From Armatimonadota bacterium (lineage in GTDB: Bacteria; Armatimonadota; Fimbriimonadia; Fimbriimonadales; Fimbriimonadaceae), in assembly GCA_037138755.1 (NCBI GenBank), contig JBAXHT010000001.1:1397805-1461804 (forward strand): a stretch of DNA of 64,000 bases, written 5' to 3'. The position numbers were made by a program, and so were the translations under genes. Under the pieces are notes generated by a model. That model worked only from the letters and a program-made list of their open reading frames with translations. It was not told the origin of the DNA and did not search any database. Shown here piece by piece: positions 63,526 to 64,000 of the stretch. Within the stretch, counting starts at the first letter, position 1; each line of letters begins with the position of its first letter.

Positions 63526-64000
63526 ATGAATTTGAAGAAACAAGAATTGGCGTTTGGGATCATGATCGGAGCAGTTGTGACAAGCGGACTGTTTGTCACA
63601 TCCGGCTGCAAAGGGAAGACCGCCGAAGTCATGGCGACCGTCAACGGCGAGCAGATCACCCGAGAAGACTTCTATACCTACATGGAGCACAAGCCTTCTG
63701 TCATGGTGCAAACTCCGCAAGGGGCCGCAAGTGCAAACGTCGCCACTCCACTCAACTTCCAGTCACTCAACGATCTGATCAACCAGAAGCTTTTAGAGCA
63801 GATGGCAAAGGACGAGGGTGTCTACCCAACCGAGCAGGAAATTAAAGACGAAATCTCCTTCCAACAGACTAAGAACCAGGGCTTTGTGAAGACGTTGACC
63901 GGTCAGGGTTACACCATGTCCGAGATCCGCCGTCAGCTCGCTCTCGAGCGATGCCGGTTCAAGTTGATCACAAAAGGAATCAAGATTTCCGATTCCCAAA
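63526..64000 (+). CDS. SurA/PrsA-like peptidyl-prolyl isomerase lipoprotein (3' end beyond window)
   Basis: A frame open to the window edge (158 residues seen). Signal and lipobox are GLFVTSGC. The start of the SurA N-domain follows: EVMATVNGEQITREDFYTYMEHK, then LNDLINQKLLEQMAKDEGVYPTEQEI, as in PrsA and SurA chaperones. ATG 63526 is preceded by GAGG. The parvulin domain would lie outside the window. Confidence 0.88.
   Translation, partial: MNLKKQELAFGIMIGAVVTSGLFVTSGCKGKTAEVMATVNGEQITREDFYTYMEHKPSVMVQTPQGAASANVATPLNFQSLNDLINQKLLEQMAKDEGVYPTEQEIKDEISFQQTKNQGFVKTLTGQGYTMSEIRRQLALERCRFKLITKGIKISDSQ

Overview
The window reads as chromosome of a free-living bacterium of the Armatimonadota (Fimbriimonas-like). 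This is an inference from gene content. A Dop / UBact / proteasome-beta cluster lies outside an actinobacterial setting, there is a DUF1559-type prepilin, there are many plant-polysaccharide glycosidases, and there are many secreted lipoproteins of unknown function. GC content is moderate. GTG and TTG starts are common, and neighbouring genes are often coupled by 4-nt overlaps. Many genes have a -10 box only 5-9 nt before the start codon and no Shine-Dalgarno sequence, so leaderless transcription looks frequent.

Layout. 1-1.3 kb (minus): plsX (cut by the window edge) behind a DUF177/YceD gene. 1.4-5.2 kb (plus): a lipoprotein, then dop-ubact-prcB, a ubiquitin-like tagging and proteasome module. 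5.2-9.2 kb (minus): an operon of ANTAR response regulator, HIT hydrolase, family-4 uracil-DNA glycosylase and M1 aminopeptidase. 9.3-11.4 kb (plus): an unknown gene paired with fumarylacetoacetase. 11.4-13.4 kb (minus): a PilZ protein and a secreted copper-amine-oxidase-N-like protein. 13.5-17.4 kb (plus): a PqaA-like hydrolase, an SGNH-like lipoprotein, a small membrane protein, RNase P RNA and a prepilin. 17.5-22.9 kb: a carbohydrate block (GH78, GH51, GH5) around tRNA-Tyr.

22.9-31.6 kb is more accessory in character. It holds a DUF262-HNH nuclease, an SMP-30-like propeller, an unexplained 258-nt RNA with tRNA-like ends, a RusA-type resolvase, a peroxiredoxin, a DUF2071 protein, orphan genes and a repeat-bearing gap. 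31.6-35 kb (minus) has a GH5 glycanase, a cyclophilin, an unknown exported protein and a ROK kinase. 35.1-49.9 kb is mostly housekeeping on plus: MoxR-DUF58-transglutaminase, holA, bifunctional nuclease, ligA, OGG-type glycosylase, a G5/3D protein behind a structured leader, rsmA and queG, with glgA on minus, then a P1B-4 metal ATPase. 49.9-64 kb holds a DNRLRE-like protein, a large inverted-repeat element, mutS2-cdd with two related lipoproteins, a divergent membrane cyclase, RNase E/G, a FliA/WhiG-type sigma operon with small proteins, a PhnP-like hydrolase with a DnaA-domain-I-like protein, a matrixin-like lipoprotein and the start of a SurA/PrsA-like foldase.

Most notable are the UBact-proteasome cluster without an adjacent alpha subunit or ligase, the unidentified CCA-ended structured RNA at 25.6-25.8 kb, the alternative-pairing leader before the 3D-domain gene, the DUF262-HNH gene and the orphan DnaA-N-like gene. 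No CRISPR array, rRNA operon, insertion sequence or replication origin was seen.
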